From: Opitutus sp. GAS368
Lineage (GTDB): Bacteria > Verrucomicrobiota > Verrucomicrobiia > Opitutales > Opitutaceae
Reading direction: 5' to 3'
NCBI GenBank assembly: GCA_945903465.1
Contig: CAMDOF010000003.1
Coordinates: 1 to 64,000, forward strand
DNA: 64,000 bases
The notes below the pieces were generated by a model. The model was not told the origin of the DNA, made no database searches, and was given only the letters and a program-made list of their open reading frames with translations. A program made the translations under genes and the position numbers. Within the stretch, counting starts at the first letter, position 1. Every line of letters begins with the position of its first letter. Shown in pieces: positions 62,132-64,000 of this stretch.

Positions 62132-63039
62132 GCAACGGTGACGGGGACGGTGACCTCGCCGGAGCCGAAGCCCTTGAGAAACAGTTGACCTCGGCCGGGT
62201 TTGCCACCCTCGACCTGAATGGAAACGGAGGTTTGGCCCTGGGCCACAATGACCTCGGGCATGATGACGGAGTCGGGGATATCGGTATTGATATCGAGGA
62301 GGGTTCCGCCGGAAGGAGCGGGGTTGGGGAGGGAGAACGTGAGGGTTTGGCGATCGCCGGAGCGCAGGTTGATCGTGGCAGGTGAGACTGAGAGGCTACT
62401 GGGATCGATTCGGAAGGTGCCGACGGGAGAATTGCCGGCGGCGCTGTTGAGGGTGACTTGGTAATTCCGGCTGGTCTCGAGTTGGGGCACGTAGAAGCTG
62501 AGGGCGTTGGGTGAGTCGAGCGTCGTGCGGGCGGGAACGCCGTTAAAGTGAATGGTATCTTGGGGGGTGAAGCCGCGGCCAACGATGCTGACGCGAGCGC
62601 CAACGGGGCCGCGATTGACCTCGAGTTGGAGTACGTAGCGGCGGACGATTTGGATATTTTCGACGCTCGTGTAATTTTCTTGAGGGGTGCTGACGTTATT
62701 GCCCTCGATGTTGTAAGTGACGAGGTAGTAGTAGGCGACGCGGTCGCGGCCGGTGGGGAGCTGATATTCAAAATCATAGAGACCCTGGCCGAGGGTACTC
62801 GCCTTCATTTTGAAGTTCCGCCCGTCGATGATAATGTTGGGGTTAATGCCGGAGACGGTGTTGGTGCGCGGACTTACGCGGAGGCTGAAAGTATAGATTT
62901 GGGAAGGATTCTCGGCCATCGATTTTGGCGTGAGGTCGGTGAGGGTGACGGTTTCGCAGCCCGAAAGCAGAGCGAGACCGAGGATGGCGGTGAGCCATAC
63001 GATGATTTTTCTCGCGGGAGAAATTCGGTTGGTATGCAT
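62122..63039 (-). CDS. Lipoprotein with an IPT/TIG-like domain
   Basis: The 305-residue product has a lipobox in ILGLALLSGCET with the lipidated Cys28, so it should be anchored in a membrane facing the periplasm or outside. Residues of about 140-212 contain GPVGARVSIVGRGFTPQDTI and VGTFRIDPSS, resembling an IPT/TIG (immunoglobulin-like) domain. The C-terminal part has PATINLRSGDRQTLTFSLP, also beta-strand-rich. The function is unknown. It starts 43 bases from the divergent hemW-like gene. A short tandem repeat covers its 3' end. Confidence 0.75.
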   Translation of the reverse strand: MHTNRISPARKIIVWLTAILGLALLSGCETVTLTDLTPKSMAENPSQIYTFSLRVSPRTNTVSGINPNIIIDGRNFKMKASTLGQGLYDFEYQLPTGRDRVAYYYLVTYNIEGNNVSTPQENYTSVENIQIVRRYVLQLEVNRGPVGARVSIVGRGFTPQDTIHFNGVPARTTLDSPNALSFYVPQLETSRNYQVTLNSAAGNSPVGTFRIDPSSLSVSPATINLRSGDRQTLTFSLPNPAPSGGTLLDINTDIPDSVIMPEVIVAQGQTSVSIQVEGGKPGRGQLFLKGFGSGEVTVPVTVAPR

Positions 63040-63082
63040 TGGATCGAAGATTGAAAAACGAGCGATTTGAAAAGCGTTAGTA

Positions 63083-64000
63083 ATGATTGGCCCATCTCCA
63101 GAGCAAGCTAAAGCTGAGGCGGGGTCGGGCTGGTTGTGGCCGGATGGGGCGCCGCTGGGGATCTACGTGCACGTGCCCTTCTGTGCGTCGACTTGTGATT
63201 TTTGTGCGTTTTATCAGAAGCAACCGGGCGCGGAAGAGGTGGAACGGTATTTGATGGGAATTGAACGGGAGGCGGCGATGGTGGAGTGGAAGCGGCCGGT
63301 GACGACGGTTTTTTGGGGAGGCGGGACGCCGGGGTTACTCGCGCCGCGTGATCTCGAGCGGTTGGCGGGGGTGGTGCGGGCGAAGAGTGGCGGGGAAGTG
63401 CCGGAGTGGACCGTGGAGATGGCGCCGGCCTCGGTGACGGACGCGCGTTTGGCGGTGCTGCGAGACGCGGGGGTGACACGGATCTCGCTGGGGGTGCAAA
63501 GTTTTCGGGCCGAGCTTTTGGATGCCTTGGGCCGGCAGCACACGCGGGAGCAGATTTTTAGGGCGTATGAACGGGTCCAGGCGGCGGGATTTCGGAGTGT
63601 GAATCTTGACCTGATGTTTGCGTTACCCGGGCAGACGGCGGAGGCGTGGGCGGAAGATGTGCGGCAAGCGGCGGCGTTGGGGCCGGACCATCTTTCGACG
63701 TACTGCCTGACCTTCGAGGAAGACACGAAGCTCTGGGTGAAGTTATCGCAAGGTCGGGTGAAGCGGGATGTGGAGCGTGAGGCGACGCTTTACGAGGCGA
63801 CCTGGCGGCAGCTGGCGGACTTGGGCTATGAGCAGTATGAAGTCTCGAATTTTGCACGGCCGGGGCAGCAGTGTCTTCATAATGTGAATACATGGCGGAT
63901 GGATGAGTGGGTGGGTTTGGGGCCATCGGCGGCTTCGCAGCACGCGGGGTGGCGTGGGGCCAATGTGGCGGATTTGGGGAAATGGCTGAAGGATTTAGAG
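63083..64000 (+). CDS. HemW/coproporphyrinogen III oxidase-like radical SAM enzyme (partial)
   Basis: The gene runs off the window end; 306 codons are visible. The radical SAM iron-sulfur site is C34-x3-C38-x2-C41 (HVPFCASTCDFC). Next come TVFWGGGTPGLLAPRDLERL, then ISLGVQSFRAELLDALGRQH and VNLDLMFALPGQTAEAWAED, all typical of HemN/HemW proteins. HemW acts as a heme chaperone, while HemN oxidises coproporphyrinogen III. The CASTCDFC spacing and YEVSNFARPGQQCLHN favour the HemW side. ATG 63083 is chosen as the first start before the domain. It diverges from the lipoprotein gene after 43 bases. Confidence 0.9.
   Translation, partial: MIGPSPEQAKAEAGSGWLWPDGAPLGIYVHVPFCASTCDFCAFYQKQPGAEEVERYLMGIEREAAMVEWKRPVTTVFWGGGTPGLLAPRDLERLAGVVRAKSGGEVPEWTVEMAPASVTDARLAVLRDAGVTRISLGVQSFRAELLDALGRQHTREQIFRAYERVQAAGFRSVNLDLMFALPGQTAEAWAEDVRQAAALGPDHLSTYCLTFEEDTKLWVKLSQGRVKRDVEREATLYEATWRQLADLGYEQYEVSNFARPGQQCLHNVNTWRMDEWVGLGPSAASQHAGWRGANVADLGKWLKDLE

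Overview
The window is high-GC bacterial DNA from a Gram-negative organism. Signs of a Gram-negative cell are a lipoprotein, a Wzm/Wzt polysaccharide exporter, heptosyltransferase-like GT9 enzymes and an O-antigen ligase-like protein. Many genes lack an obvious Shine-Dalgarno sequence, and the housekeeping genes present (ybaB, recR, dxs, xseB, hemW-like) occur widely. My best guess is Verrucomicrobiota, Opitutaceae-like, based on the overall flavour and on a solute-binding-protein/permease fusion; this is inference and not proven by any marker gene here.

Layout. 0.4-8.6 kb: a TPR-bearing GT-C-like membrane protein, a DTW-domain tRNA-modification enzyme, tRNA-Phe with a strong terminator, an oligopeptide-type binding protein fused to its permease, and a Tat-exported Mn-type superoxide dismutase. 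8.8-10.2 kb: a dihydrolipoamide-dehydrogenase-like flavoprotein. 10.2-53.1 kb: a 43-kb run of about 38 genes, all on the minus strand, most joined by 4-nt start/stop overlaps (ATGA, GTGA or TTGA). It starts at 53135 with a fused asparagine synthetase-glycosyltransferase, followed by the ABC exporter pair Wzm and Wzt. Next come two damaged methyltransferase-like genes, then a long series of glycosyltransferases (GT2, GT4, GT9 and membrane GT-C-like), FkbM and other methyltransferases, two acyltransferase-3 proteins, a hexapeptide acetyltransferase, a PIG-L deacetylase and two Wzy/ligase-like membrane proteins. It ends with a WbaP/WcaJ-type initiating sugar-phosphate transferase. 53.3-64 kb: housekeeping and accessory genes: DJ-1/PfpI, an SDR epimerase-like protein, ybaB, recR, tRNA-Gly, a small Cys-rich secreted protein, dxs, xseB, an M48 protease, an endonuclease/phosphatase-family protein, a lipoprotein and a partial HemW-like radical SAM enzyme.

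How the genes fit together (inference). The initiating transferase would load the first sugar phosphate on undecaprenyl phosphate. The GT2/GT4/GT9 enzymes would extend the chain. Methyltransferases, acyl/acetyltransferases, the deacetylase and the Asn-synthetase domain would decorate it, and Wzm/Wzt would export it, with the Wzt C-terminal domain reading a chain feature. The two Wzy/ligase-like proteins would polymerise or ligate it. No nucleotide-sugar synthesis genes, Wzx flippase, Wza/Wzc export proteins or regulator lie in the cluster, so the precursors must come from elsewhere in the genome.

The most notable items are the Asn-synthetase-GT4 fusion heading the operon, the two adjacent broken methyltransferase-like genes (one in-frame stop, one frameshift), three GT9 paralogues sharing a Cys-rich C-terminal motif, and the binding-protein/permease fusion with no partner genes.
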